Of a stretch of DNA of 64,000 nucleotides, positions 17,408-25,980 are shown in pieces. How positions within the stretch are numbered: the stretch's first letter is position 1; each line of letters opens with the position of its first letter. A model generated the notes under the pieces. That model saw only the letters and a program-made list of their open reading frames with translations. It had not been told where the DNA came from and did not search any database. Location: contig CP064963.1 in NCBI GenBank assembly GCA_016699165.1, positions 992,001-1,056,000 of the forward strand, read 5' to 3'. Position numbers and translations under genes: made by a program. The stretch is from Candidatus Melainabacteria bacterium (GTDB taxonomy: Bacteria > Cyanobacteriota > Vampirovibrionia > Obscuribacterales > Obscuribacteraceae).

Positions 17408-18462
17408 TATCTGTTTAAAGACCAGTTTTTCATTTTCATAGCTTCGTACACTTGAGCTAGTGTAGCTTTTGCCACTTTGCGAGCTTTTTGATTGCCGTGC
17501 TCAAGTACTTTATAAAGCTGAGCTTCGTCTTTCACAAATTTTTCGCGGCGCTCTCTAATAGGTGCAAAATATTCGTTTATCAAAACAGCAAGATTTTTCT
17601 TGCAATCAACACAACCAATCTGTGCCGTTTCGCATTCTGTTTTTACTTTCAGCCAGGCATCAGATTCTTTGGGCAAAAATATGTTGTAGAAAGGCCACGG
17701 CACTTCGCACAAGTCGGTATGACCAGGATCTGATTTTGCAATACGAGTGCGGTCAGTAATCATTTTTTTGACTTTAGCTGCGGTATCTTCTGCAGTATCA
17801 GCCAGTTTAATATCATTGTTGAATGACTTACCCATTTTCTGCCCGTCGATTCCCTTTAGAAGCGGAGTCTCGGTGAAACGTGGTTTGGGTTCAGGAAAAA
17901 TTTCTTGCCCCTGTCCGTAAAGCGAATTGAATTTTCGCGCTAAGTTGCGTGCAAACTCAAGATGTGATTCCTGGTCTTTGCCAACTGGTATGAGTTCGCC
18001 TTTGAAAGATAAAATGTCAGCTGCCATGAGCACTGGATAGCCAAGCATGCCATAAGTAAGTTTGTCTTTCGCTTCTTCTTCGTCAGTGGCAAGCATGCGC
18101 ACCATGTCTTTGAGTGTGGGCTCACGCTCCACCCAATTTTGCTTGGTGAGCATAGACAAAATTAAATGCAGTTCGGCAATTTCAGGAACGCCCGACTGTA
18201 CATATAAAGTGCACTGATCCGGGTCAATACCGGCTCCTAGCCAATCAAGCGCCACTTCTAATATGTTGCGGTCGATTTCTTGCGAATTTTCGTACTTGGT
18301 TGTCAGTGCGTGCCAATCGACGATTGAAAAATAAGAGTCGTACTGACTTTGAAATTCCACCCAATTGACCAGAACGCCAAAATAATGCCCCAAATGCAAG
18401 CGTCCGGTGGGACGCATACCGGACATAATTCGTTTATTGTTTTTGACAGCAGATTCGCTCAA
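17407..18462 (-). CDS. trpS: Tryptophanyl-tRNA synthetase
   Basis: This class I synthetase has the expected length (351 residues) and signatures: SGMRPTGRLHLGHYFGVL with the HIGH-type HLGH, PVGKDQESHLEFARNLARK and a KMSKS-type loop that reads KMGKS. It charges tRNA-Trp. The frame starts with TTG (18462), with no strong ribosome site, and follows the stop of a 43-residue gene by five bases, so translation is probably coupled. A later ATG (MSGMRPTG) would still include the HIGH region. Confidence 0.95.
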   Translation of the reverse strand: MSESAVKNNKRIMSGMRPTGRLHLGHYFGVLVNWVEFQSQYDSYFSIVDWHALTTKYENSQEIDRNILEVALDWLGAGIDPDQCTLYVQSGVPEIAELHLILSMLTKQNWVEREPTLKDMVRMLATDEEEAKDKLTYGMLGYPVLMAADILSFKGELIPVGKDQESHLEFARNLARKFNSLYGQGQEIFPEPKPRFTETPLLKGIDGQKMGKSFNNDIKLADTAEDTAAKVKKMITDRTRIAKSDPGHTDLCEVPWPFYNIFLPKESDAWLKVKTECETAQIGCVDCKKNLAVLINEYFAPIRERREKFVKDEAQLYKVLEHGNQKARKVAKATLAQVYEAMKMKNWSLNR

Positions 18463-18467
18463 TCGAA

Positions 18468-18599
18468 CTAACTTTGGGTCTCGGATTTAGGCTTGTTTTT
18501 ACCTGCAGCGGCAATGGCCTGGCGGGTAGCTTCCAATTTGCGACCAACTTTAGCTTTTCTACGAGCACGCTTTTCTCTTGCGTTGTATTTGTGAGTCAT
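18468..18599 (-). CDS. 43-residue highly basic protein upstream of trpS
   Basis: The reverse strand holds a short open frame: ATG at 18599, AGAGG five bases upstream, stop five bases before the trpS start. The product (MTHKYNAREKRARRKAKV then GRKLEATRQAIAAAG and a hydrophilic tail) contains 14 Lys/Arg in 43 residues and one likely helix. It could be a nucleic-acid-binding or ribosome-associated protein; no family is recognised. Support comes from the ribosome site, codon-like composition and tight spacing with trpS. It could also be a leader peptide, although it has no Trp codons. Confidence 0.6.
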   Translation of the reverse strand: MTHKYNAREKRARRKAKVGRKLEATRQAIAAAGKNKPKSETQS

Positions 18600-18664
18600 T
18601 TTTTCCTCTACGACAAAAAATATAAGATTGCAAACTATATCACAAAGTGCCCCGGGTGGCTCTT

Positions 18665-20080
18665 TTACTTGCTAGAGAAGCGATCTTGTTCTTGTTTTAA
18701 GCGGTCCATATCAACCGGCAAAAGATAGCCGGCTCCCACCAATAGCTTATCGAGCCCGATACCTTGACGACCGGCAATTGTAATCAAATCTTGCAATTGG
18801 TCGCCCGTGATTCTTCTTCTCTGGAGCAAATATTGCTCAAGCTCCATTTTTGCCATCACCAGTTCGATGGTAAGCGAAATTACCGGATCATAATGCGAAA
18901 TTAGTTTTTCTTCCTGGCAATATCTATATGTGGCAAGCACACTAGCTGCAGTAAGACTTGAATCAGTCAAGACAGCAACGAGAGTTTTGCCATTGGTAGT
19001 ATCGATCAAAACTTGACGGACCAATTCGTGCAACTCATCGTCTTCAAGGCGTTCTTTGCCCTCTTTTGTGACACTGAAATTACTATTTAAAAGTCGTTCA
19101 ATATCAATTGAAACGATAGGCAAAAGATCAGTTAAGCGAGGGTCGAACTCATCACCATTTTCGTCTACAAACTTTTCATCGCCTTGATTTTTTTCAATTG
19201 CAGAAGCTGATAGCACTGGCTTTTTAACTTCATCGCGAGTTAATCCTGATACCGTATTTGGTGCTTGCGTCTTCACTGCCAGTTCTACTAATTTTTTGGC
19301 ACCATCTTTTTTAATATCTTCGTGCGTATTACTTTGATTGATGGAAGTATCGCCCTCTTCGCTTGGAAGAGCGGGTATTTCTTGGGTATCGACGCCAATC
19401 ATAGCGCCTACTCCTTTTTTCAATTCGACATCTTGAGTTTTGCGCACTCGTCTTTGAACGGGTAAATTATCGCTTGAATTTTTTATGTCTTCGGCTACTT
19501 GAGCATCCGCAATTAGCGGTCTCACTACATCCACAGAGCGTGTAGCAAGCAATCGATAAAGACTGCTCAGAGCAGACTTCAAATCAAGATTCAATTCGAC
19601 CATCGCCTGGCGCATGGTGCGACCATCTGTGATCCAGCCAATGACAGTAAAATCGTCTTTCAATAGAGGCTCACGCGTGAGCATTTCTTGCCATTCTTGC
19701 GTACCAAAATTAGCCGAAGGAACAATCTCGGTGTGCAAACCAACATTGTTTTGTTTGAGAAAAGAACAATAGTAAGCAAGACTGGTGGGACTATCGAATT
19801 TGATATTCAAGTTGCGTTCTTTTTCAAACAGAGCCGTCTCACCTGCGGTATCAAATCGCTCCACCCAGAATTCGCCTTCATCCCAAAAGAGCACCTCTGA
19901 GAGGGCTTCAACCCCCTCTAAAATGCCAAATGTAACTGATGCCACTTCGCCTTTTGAAACAAAAACATTGCAGACCTGTCCCATCCTTCTTATCTGAATG
20001 GAATACGATTTTTGGGTCTCGTGGCAAAGCAGCTGCAAAAGCCCAGCTACGCTTGCGTCCGATAAGCTACCTTCCAACAC
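18665..20080 (-). CDS. DUF4388 (PATAN-type) domain protein
   Basis: Residues 1-110 form a DUF4388 domain: MLEGSLSDASVAGLLQLL, a beta-hairpin, then VFVSKGEVASVTFG, GVEALSEVLFW and GEFWVERF. DUF4388 occurs in signalling proteins of cyanobacteria, myxobacteria and Deinococcus, often with response-regulator domains; none is seen here. A hydrophilic, charged linker spans about 190-330. Residues 340-470 are helical and end in LLQRRRITGDQLQDLITIAG with GIGLDKLLVGAGYL, which recalls the MshE N-terminal (c-di-GMP-binding) motif region, but weakly. Start is GTG with AGAGG nine bases upstream. It is divergent from the sigma factor gene. Confidence 0.75.
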   Translation of the reverse strand: MLEGSLSDASVAGLLQLLCHETQKSYSIQIRRMGQVCNVFVSKGEVASVTFGILEGVEALSEVLFWDEGEFWVERFDTAGETALFEKERNLNIKFDSPTSLAYYCSFLKQNNVGLHTEIVPSANFGTQEWQEMLTREPLLKDDFTVIGWITDGRTMRQAMVELNLDLKSALSSLYRLLATRSVDVVRPLIADAQVAEDIKNSSDNLPVQRRVRKTQDVELKKGVGAMIGVDTQEIPALPSEEGDTSINQSNTHEDIKKDGAKKLVELAVKTQAPNTVSGLTRDEVKKPVLSASAIEKNQGDEKFVDENGDEFDPRLTDLLPIVSIDIERLLNSNFSVTKEGKERLEDDELHELVRQVLIDTTNGKTLVAVLTDSSLTAASVLATYRYCQEEKLISHYDPVISLTIELVMAKMELEQYLLQRRRITGDQLQDLITIAGRQGIGLDKLLVGAGYLLPVDMDRLKQEQDRFSSK

Positions 20081-20240
20081 TGACAGGTACCTCTTACAGT
20101 AACGAACATAATACTACTTGAGCATATTTTCAGGTCGCCCATTATTAGATGTCTACTCTCGCTTGCGCCTGGGCAAATTTACAAAAGTTAATTCGAAGGC
20201 TTGACGCTACAGAATACGACTTATTGGGTAGATAAGAGGC

Positions 20241-21242
20241 ATGAATCTTTTGAGTGGTAAAAAAGTGGGAGCTAAACCAAAAGCAAAATCGCGGGTCTCC
20301 GATGATTTGGCAGAAGACTGGAACGAAGTAGAAGTCGAAAGCGATCTCGAACCCGAGATCGAAGACGAAGTCGAGGTCGAGGAAATTCCGATTCCCAAAC
20401 GGGGCGATGGTTTTACAGAAGACTCTGTCAGACTTTACTTGAGAGAAATAGGCCGCGTGCGCATGGTCAAGCCAGATGAAGAAATCGACCTTGCCAGGCG
20501 AATTTCGGAAGGCGATGCCCAGGCCAAACAAAAACTGATTCAGGCTAATCTGCGTCTGGTAATTTCTATAGCCAAAAAATATGTAAATAGAGGTCTTCCC
20601 TTCCAGGATTTAATTCAGGAAGGAAACCTGGGCTTGATTCGAGCCGCTGAAAAATTTGACCATACAAAAGGATTTAAATTTTCGACCTATGCCACCTGGT
20701 GGATAAGACAAGCAATTAGCCGCGGTCTGGCTGACAAATCGCGCACTATACGTGTGCCTGTACATATGGTCGAATCGATGAATAAGCTCAAAAAAATGAG
20801 CGCCAAACTATCTCAAGATTTGGGTCGTCGCGCTACAGACGAAGAGCTTGCTCAGGCAATGAGTATTCCTGTAAGCAAAATTCAAGAGATTCTCACAGCA
20901 GACCGCGAGCCAGTCTCGATGGAAATGCCGCTCAATCGAGATGAAGAGACATATCTTGGAGATTTGATTGAAGACTCGGATGCCAATCGTCCTGACAACA
21001 TGACTGAAGATGAACTTTTGCGTCAAGACATAGGCAGAATGCTCAGTCAGCTCACCCCGCGTGAGCGCGACATTATGCATTTGCGCTACGGTTTGGAAGA
21101 CGGAAGACAGCGAACCCTTGAAGAAGTGGGCAGATTGTTCAACATCACACGCGAGCGCGTGAGACAAATTGAGCACAAAGCTTTTAGAAAATTGAGACAG
21201 CCTTCATGGTCCAATAAGCTCGTCGGTTATCTTGACGACTAA
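20241..21242 (+). CDS. rpoD: RNA polymerase primary sigma factor (SigA/RpoD)
   Basis: The 333-residue protein has an acidic N-terminus (EVEVESDLEPEIEDEVEVEE) replacing region 1.1, then region 1.2 (DSVRLYLREIGRVRMV), region 2 (ANLRLVISIAKKYVNRGL, GFKFSTYATWWIRQAISR), region 3 (RTIRVPVHMVESMNKL) and region 4 (LTPRERDIMHLRYGLEDG, the helix-turn-helix TLEEVGRLFNITRERVRQIE). This is a group 1/2 sigma-70 of short, cyanobacteria- or Gram-positive-like build; only one copy is visible, so whether it is the primary factor is inference. It starts at ATG 20241; a stop codon lies just upstream in frame. Confidence 0.95.
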   Translation: MNLLSGKKVGAKPKAKSRVSDDLAEDWNEVEVESDLEPEIEDEVEVEEIPIPKRGDGFTEDSVRLYLREIGRVRMVKPDEEIDLARRISEGDAQAKQKLIQANLRLVISIAKKYVNRGLPFQDLIQEGNLGLIRAAEKFDHTKGFKFSTYATWWIRQAISRGLADKSRTIRVPVHMVESMNKLKKMSAKLSQDLGRRATDEELAQAMSIPVSKIQEILTADREPVSMEMPLNRDEETYLGDLIEDSDANRPDNMTEDELLRQDIGRMLSQLTPRERDIMHLRYGLEDGRQRTLEEVGRLFNITRERVRQIEHKAFRKLRQPSWSNKLVGYLDD

Positions 21243-21323
21243 ATTTCTTCTTTGCAATTAGATAAATTTCCAACTGTTGGGCGTTATACCTTGCTAGGGT
21301 TATAGTCTGCGGATTGAGCGTAA

Positions 21324-22736
21324 ATGAGCTTAACTGCTTGCTTCACAATATTGGACCGGGCCATGACGGAGCGATTGGCAATAGCTTTGGACGAATTAGT
21401 CTCGCTGGCTGAAAGCGGCGAGCGTCAACGCTTGCGTATTCTTATAAACGATATAAATCCCTATGACCTGGCTGAATATTTTCAGGAAATGGAGCCGCAG
21501 CACAGACTTTCTTGTTTTCGTTTACTCGATTTAGACAATGCAAGCGCAGTGTTGACAGAGCTTGAACCACAAAACCAGAGAAATCTTTTGAAAGACCTGG
21601 GCAATTTAGGCGTGGTTCCGCTCATTTCAAACATGTCTCCAGACGATGCTGCCGATATTTTGTCTGAATTATCTGAAGAAAAAGCGGCCGAAATTATCGA
21701 GCAAATCCCAGATATAGAAACAAAAGCCGACATCAAACAGCTTCTATCTTTCGATGACGATACAGCAGGCGGCATCATGTCGACCGATTATCTGTCTTTG
21801 TATTCGCGCATGACAGTAGGCGAAGCGCTCGATTATTTGCGCGAGCAATACGAAGATTTAGAAGAAGACATCTACGACGTTTATGTTGTGGATGAAGCGA
21901 ATTTTCTTGTAGGCGTAGTCAAAGTTAGAGAACTTATCACCACTCAGGCAAGCACCACCATTGAAGTGGTGATGGACAAAGACCTGGTCAAAGTGACAAC
22001 CTCGGACGACCAGGAAGAGGCCGCCAAAAAAGTGGAGCGATATGACTTGCACTCATTGCCTGTTGTTGATGCAGAAGGCAAACTTTGCGGTGTGATCACA
22101 AGCGACGACATCATGGACGTGTTGCGCGAAGAGGCTACAGAAGACATTTATCAATCGTCTGGTATCAACGCCACCGAAGACGGAGAAGAGCTTGGCTCCA
22201 ACGTGCGCAAAGCGTTTGCAGCAAGATTGCCCTGGCTTTTGATTACGCTTGGAATTGAAACTGGCTCCTGCACTGTTATCACTCACTTTGATGCCATAAT
22301 TCAACAAACAGTTGCCGCCGCGTCTTTCATGCCACTATTGTCTGGTGTGACCGGATCGGTTGCCACTCAAAGTACTTGTATCGTCATTCGAAGCTCTGGT
22401 GCGCGTGATACCTTAACGGCAAAAATGGTGGCACGATATATCTGGCACGAAGTGAGAGTAGGCTTGTTGCTTGCCATTTGCTGTGGTGTCTTTACTTTTA
22501 TTGTAAGTTTACTCATAAGTAATTCTCATCACGAATTAGGACTAGTTGTAGCCTGTTCGCTTGTTATTACTATGACTTTTGGTGTAACGGTGGGAACCGC
22601 CATGCCAATGGTATTTAAAAAAATTGGAATAGACCCAGCCCACGCAAGCGGTCCATTCATCACAAGTTTGCTCGATGTATCTACAATGACCATTTATCTG
22701 ACCATTGTTCACCATTTCTTATCGCACATAGTCTGA
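21324..22736 (+). CDS. mgtE: Magnesium transporter MgtE
   Basis: The 470-residue protein has the MgtE plan: an N-terminal superhelical domain (MSPDDAADILSELSEEKAAEI), tandem CBS domains (about 150-275, including SLPVVDAEGKLCGVITSDDIM) and a C-terminal membrane domain of five segments with GVTGSVATQSTCIVIRS and the pore-lining VTVGTAMPMVFKKIGIDPAHASGPFITSLLD. It is a Mg2+-gated channel. Either the first ATG (21324) or the one 13 codons later may be used. The acyl-CoA carboxylase gene starts 20 bases downstream. Confidence 0.95.
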   Translation: MSLTACFTILDRAMTERLAIALDELVSLAESGERQRLRILINDINPYDLAEYFQEMEPQHRLSCFRLLDLDNASAVLTELEPQNQRNLLKDLGNLGVVPLISNMSPDDAADILSELSEEKAAEIIEQIPDIETKADIKQLLSFDDDTAGGIMSTDYLSLYSRMTVGEALDYLREQYEDLEEDIYDVYVVDEANFLVGVVKVRELITTQASTTIEVVMDKDLVKVTTSDDQEEAAKKVERYDLHSLPVVDAEGKLCGVITSDDIMDVLREEATEDIYQSSGINATEDGEELGSNVRKAFAARLPWLLITLGIETGSCTVITHFDAIIQQTVAAASFMPLLSGVTGSVATQSTCIVIRSSGARDTLTAKMVARYIWHEVRVGLLLAICCGVFTFIVSLLISNSHHELGLVVACSLVITMTFGVTVGTAMPMVFKKIGIDPAHASGPFITSLLDVSTMTIYLTIVHHFLSHIV

Positions 22737-22755
22737 ACACAAAATGGGAGACCGC

Positions 22756-24306
22756 ATGAACACCAAAATACAAAAAGATCCCTATAGCGAACTGGAGCAA
22801 AGAAAAAAAGAAGCGGGTCTAGTGGATCAAAAAACAGTCGATAAAAGGCACAAAGCCGGTTATCTTCACGCTCGCGAACGTATTGAACAATTGGTGGACC
22901 CTGATTCCTTTTTAGAAATTGACAGATACGCATTACATGAATGCGGCGATTTTGGTATGGACGAGCGCAAAGCGCTTGGTGATGGTGTAATCACTGGACA
23001 AGCCAAAATAGATGGAAGACCGGTTTATTTATTTGCTCATGATGCCACCTTTATTGGTGGCGCACTTGGTGAGGTTTTCGCTCGCAAAGTTTGCAAAGTA
23101 ATGGACCTAGCCAAAAATGCCGGATGTCCAGTTATTGGACTGAACGAAAGTGGTGGTGCGCGTATTCAAGAAGGCGTCAAATCGCTTGCCGGTTACGCTG
23201 ACATTTTTTATCGCAACGTGCAATGCTCTGGAGTTATTCCTCAAATCTCTATCGTTTATGGCGCATGTGCTGGCGGTGCGGTTTACAGTCCAGCTGTAAC
23301 CGATTTCACCATCATGGTCAAAGACAAAAGTTTCATGTTTGTTACTGGTCCTGAAATTGTGAAAACAGTTACTGGAGAGGAAGTTACCCTTGAAGATTTA
23401 GGTGGAGCAAGAGTGCACAACACCAAATCTGGTGTGGCACAACTAATGGCTCAAGATGAAGCCAGTTCTTTTGAAATGGCTCGCCGTCTACTTTCATATT
23501 TACCAAGTAACAATATGGAGTTGACTCCACTTTCAGATGGAGAAGTAGTTCCACCAAAAGGCGCTAGCGAACTACGTCAAGTCGTCCCAGTCGATCCGAC
23601 CAAGCCATATAATATGATTGACGTTCTTACTCGCATATTTGATGAAGGAAGCTTCTTCGAATTGTCTCCTTTGTATGCAGCTAATATCATCACCGGCTTT
23701 GCTCGATTAAATGGAACAGCAGTAGCGGTAGTAGCAAATCAACCAAAATGGCTTGCTGGCTGTCTCGATATAAATGCTTCGACAAAAGCGGCTCGCTTTG
23801 TTCGTTTCTGCGATGCCTTCAATATTCCGCTTATTACTTTTGTAGACGTTCCAGGCTATTTGCCCGGAACCAATCAAGAGTTCGATGGCATTATTCGCCA
23901 TGGTGCAAAATTGCTTTATGCCTACTGCGAAGCGACGGTGCCCAAACTTACAGTTATTACTCGCAAAGCTTACGGCGGCGCCTTCGACGTTATGGGCTCC
24001 AAAAATGTCGGCGGCGACTACAACTTTGCCTGGCCCACAGCTGAAATTGCTGTGGTCGGTGCCCAAGCTGCAGTAAATTTGCTTTATAGAAAAGAAGTGA
24101 AAAGCCAGGCCAAAGAATATCTGAGCGAGCGCGTTTCAGAATACAAAGACAAATTTGCCAATCCATATATTGCCGCTCAATTGGGTTATGTAGATGATGT
24201 TATTTTGCCTGAGCAAACACGCGATCATCTAATTCGCGCCCTGGATATGCAAAAGAACAAAAGAGTCGAGCGCCCGGCGCGCAAGCATGGAAATATTCCG
24301 CTCTAA
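22756..24306 (+). CDS. Acyl-CoA carboxylase carboxyltransferase (beta) subunit, PccB-like
   Basis: The ATG at 22756 has GGGAG five bases upstream and is preferred over one four codons earlier. The 516-residue protein has the biotin-dependent carboxyltransferase domains: AGYLHARERIEQLVDPDSF near the start, the oxyanion-hole glycines of NESGGARIQEG and GACAGGAVYSPA, and in the C-half VPGYLPGTNQEFDGIIRHGAKLLYA with KAYGGAFDVMGSKNVGGD. It transfers CO2 from biotin to acetyl- or propionyl-CoA. The biotin carboxylase/biotin carrier (alpha) subunit is not nearby. Whether propionyl-CoA or acetyl-CoA is the substrate cannot be read here. Confidence 0.9.
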   Translation: MNTKIQKDPYSELEQRKKEAGLVDQKTVDKRHKAGYLHARERIEQLVDPDSFLEIDRYALHECGDFGMDERKALGDGVITGQAKIDGRPVYLFAHDATFIGGALGEVFARKVCKVMDLAKNAGCPVIGLNESGGARIQEGVKSLAGYADIFYRNVQCSGVIPQISIVYGACAGGAVYSPAVTDFTIMVKDKSFMFVTGPEIVKTVTGEEVTLEDLGGARVHNTKSGVAQLMAQDEASSFEMARRLLSYLPSNNMELTPLSDGEVVPPKGASELRQVVPVDPTKPYNMIDVLTRIFDEGSFFELSPLYAANIITGFARLNGTAVAVVANQPKWLAGCLDINASTKAARFVRFCDAFNIPLITFVDVPGYLPGTNQEFDGIIRHGAKLLYAYCEATVPKLTVITRKAYGGAFDVMGSKNVGGDYNFAWPTAEIAVVGAQAAVNLLYRKEVKSQAKEYLSERVSEYKDKFANPYIAAQLGYVDDVILPEQTRDHLIRALDMQKNKRVERPARKHGNIPL

Positions 24307-24316
24307 ATTATCTAAT

Positions 24317-25048
24317 CTAGTTCTTGAGCTGCGGCAAAACTAAAACACCTCGATAATTATATTCGAGCGTATCGTCATCACCTGTAGTATCACTAATATC
24401 ATGCAATTCCACTAGATTGAGCGATAGCATCGCTGGCGGAGGCAATTTACAGTCATACCTTGCGATAGGATCAGAACTACCAACTAGATTTTCTACCCGT
24501 TCTTTTAGATCTGTTGGAAAATCACCAACAACAGCAAAAAAAGCTCCATGCACACAATTTTTTCGGCTTTGCAGTTTGTTTAATTTGTCTATAAAATTAC
24601 GCAGCCAGTCCATCGCATTGCTTTTGTCTGTGCGCTCTTCGCTATCGTCAACTATCCTTGCCACTATAAGTGGATTTCGATCTTTGTCGAATAGAGTTAT
24701 GTCATTGCAAGGCCATTTTGACTTGTTGAAAAACATTCCATAACTAACAGGTTCACTCTCGCCACTCTCTACTTTGCCAATGGCTTCGAATAACTCGCGC
24801 TGGCGATTGTATAAGCCTGATTGGTGAGCCTTTTGAAAAAATTCTGCAAACAAATAATGTAGAAAGAATCGGCTTGGGCTGCTCAATCTGAGGACAGAAT
24901 CAGATGCTTCTCTGATTACCAGATTGTTACAAGCTGCTTTGATGTCGTCAGGTGCGAAAGCGCGCGGATCAGCAATGACGTTGAACAGGCTAAAACTGGT
25001 CGCTTCGAGACTTTCGATTTTAAATTTAGAGATATTTTGGGTTGCCAT
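24317..25048 (-). CDS. Uncharacterised protein
   Basis: This 243-residue acidic, soluble protein has an ATG start. The N-terminal half appears helical (DDIKAACNNLVIREASDSVL, FFLHYLFAEFFQKAHQ). Residues 115-180 (CNDITLFDKDRNPLIVARIVDD, then NAMDWLRNFIDKLNKLQSRKN and HGAFFAVVGDFP) have the alternating strand-helix look of a restriction-endonuclease-like fold, but I cannot confirm catalytic residues. It converges with the carboxylase gene, ten bases apart, and diverges from the sigma-factor unit. Confidence 0.65.
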   Translation of the reverse strand: MATQNISKFKIESLEATSFSLFNVIADPRAFAPDDIKAACNNLVIREASDSVLRLSSPSRFFLHYLFAEFFQKAHQSGLYNRQRELFEAIGKVESGESEPVSYGMFFNKSKWPCNDITLFDKDRNPLIVARIVDDSEERTDKSNAMDWLRNFIDKLNKLQSRKNCVHGAFFAVVGDFPTDLKERVENLVGSSDPIARYDCKLPPPAMLSLNLVELHDISDTTGDDDTLEYNYRGVLVLPQLKN

Positions 25049-25341
25049 CTTTGTCTAATAACTAATAGAGAGAATAACGTTTAGAGTATAAGTTTAATAT
25101 TTGTGGTACATCTAAAAAAGGAGGGGGTTTGGGCTAGCTGACCTTAATGGGTCTGCCCAACAACTAGTTATAAGACATTTGGCGAATTGGGATAAATCAT
25201 TTTTGAATCATCTAATCAGGCAAGGGTAGTTAATCCGTGCCTAATGCCTGTCAGTCTCAGGCATGAATTGTATCCATTGGACGTTTTTTTGGGTACTTCA
25301 ACATCAAGGGATTAAATAAAAAGCCGGAAACTAGAAAATAA
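25049..25341 (+). promoter_or_regulatory. Structured leader upstream of the ECF sigma gene
   Basis: This 293-base non-coding gap holds a perfect 7-bp hairpin, ATGCCTG/CAGGCAT (25244-25250 and 25258-25264) with a 7-base loop. An upstream CAGGCA (25217-25222) could instead pair with TGCCT (25238-25242) or with the 5' arm of the hairpin, so two mutually exclusive folds are possible. No U-run follows. A purine-rich AAGGAGGGGG lies at about 25119 without a start codon after it. No promoter could be named confidently. Confidence 0.35.
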
Positions 25342-25917
25342 ATGGCTCTTTTACCATCAAGCAAGAACTTAAATACATCCGCTACTTCTATTTTGAATGA
25401 AATCAAAAAGGGTGGGGATGAAAAGAGAAACGAGTTCGTCTACCTGAACCTTGAGAGGGTTTACGCTATCGCGTATATCGCCTCGGACAATCAAGAGCAC
25501 GCTCAGGAATTGACAATCGAGGCGTTTCGCAATGCTCTTTCTTCTTTACAAGACAGTATCCCTAAAAAGGATAGCGGTATCACAATTTGGCAATGGCTTG
25601 CTGATTTTGTGGTGGACGCTTGTGTCGAATATCACGCCCAGAATTCGGGCATCCCGGAAGACAATCCAAATATCGACCCGGGGCAAGACGGATCCGCCAG
25701 CATGGATTGGGAAACCACTGTCCTGCTTGGAGTTCAGCGAATCAAGCGTTGCATGAGTTCGCTTCCGCCAGAGCAACAAAAATCTTTTCACCTGCGTCAT
25801 TCGCTCGACCTGAATTATGAGCAAATAGCAGCAGTTATGAATCAATCGGTTGAAATGAGCATGGCAGCCCTTTACCGTGCTCGAGTGTCCATTATTAAAT
25901 GTCTGGGAAAAGGATAA
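25342..25917 (+). CDS. ECF-type RNA polymerase sigma factor
   Basis: At 191 residues this fits an extracytoplasmic-function sigma factor. Residues 25-75 match region 2 (FVYLNLERVYAIAYIASDN then AQELTIEAFRNAL), and residues 130-188 match region 4 (IKRCMSSLPPEQQKSFHLRH, LNYEQIAAVMNQS, MAALYRARVSIIKCL, the helix-turn-helix). Region 3 is missing, as in ECF factors; the region 2.4 consensus is loose. The gene starts at ATG 25342 and is followed 63 bases later by an anti-sigma-type protein, the standard sigma/anti-sigma order, so its activity is probably controlled by that neighbour. Confidence 0.85.
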   Translation: MALLPSSKNLNTSATSILNEIKKGGDEKRNEFVYLNLERVYAIAYIASDNQEHAQELTIEAFRNALSSLQDSIPKKDSGITIWQWLADFVVDACVEYHAQNSGIPEDNPNIDPGQDGSASMDWETTVLLGVQRIKRCMSSLPPEQQKSFHLRHSLDLNYEQIAAVMNQSVEMSMAALYRARVSIIKCLGKG

Positions 25918-25980
25918 GATCTATAATAGAAAGCTTTTTAAGGAAGATAAACGAGTAGCCTCGGCTCTCACGAAAGAACT

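Noticed and set aside
18600..18664. Hairpin around GCCACCCGGGGC between the DUF4388 gene and the small basic gene
   Set aside because: Imperfect and without U-tract; not convincing.
23707..24066. 119-residue minus-strand frame in the carboxylase gene
   Set aside because: Shadow of a conserved coding sequence, without ribosome site.
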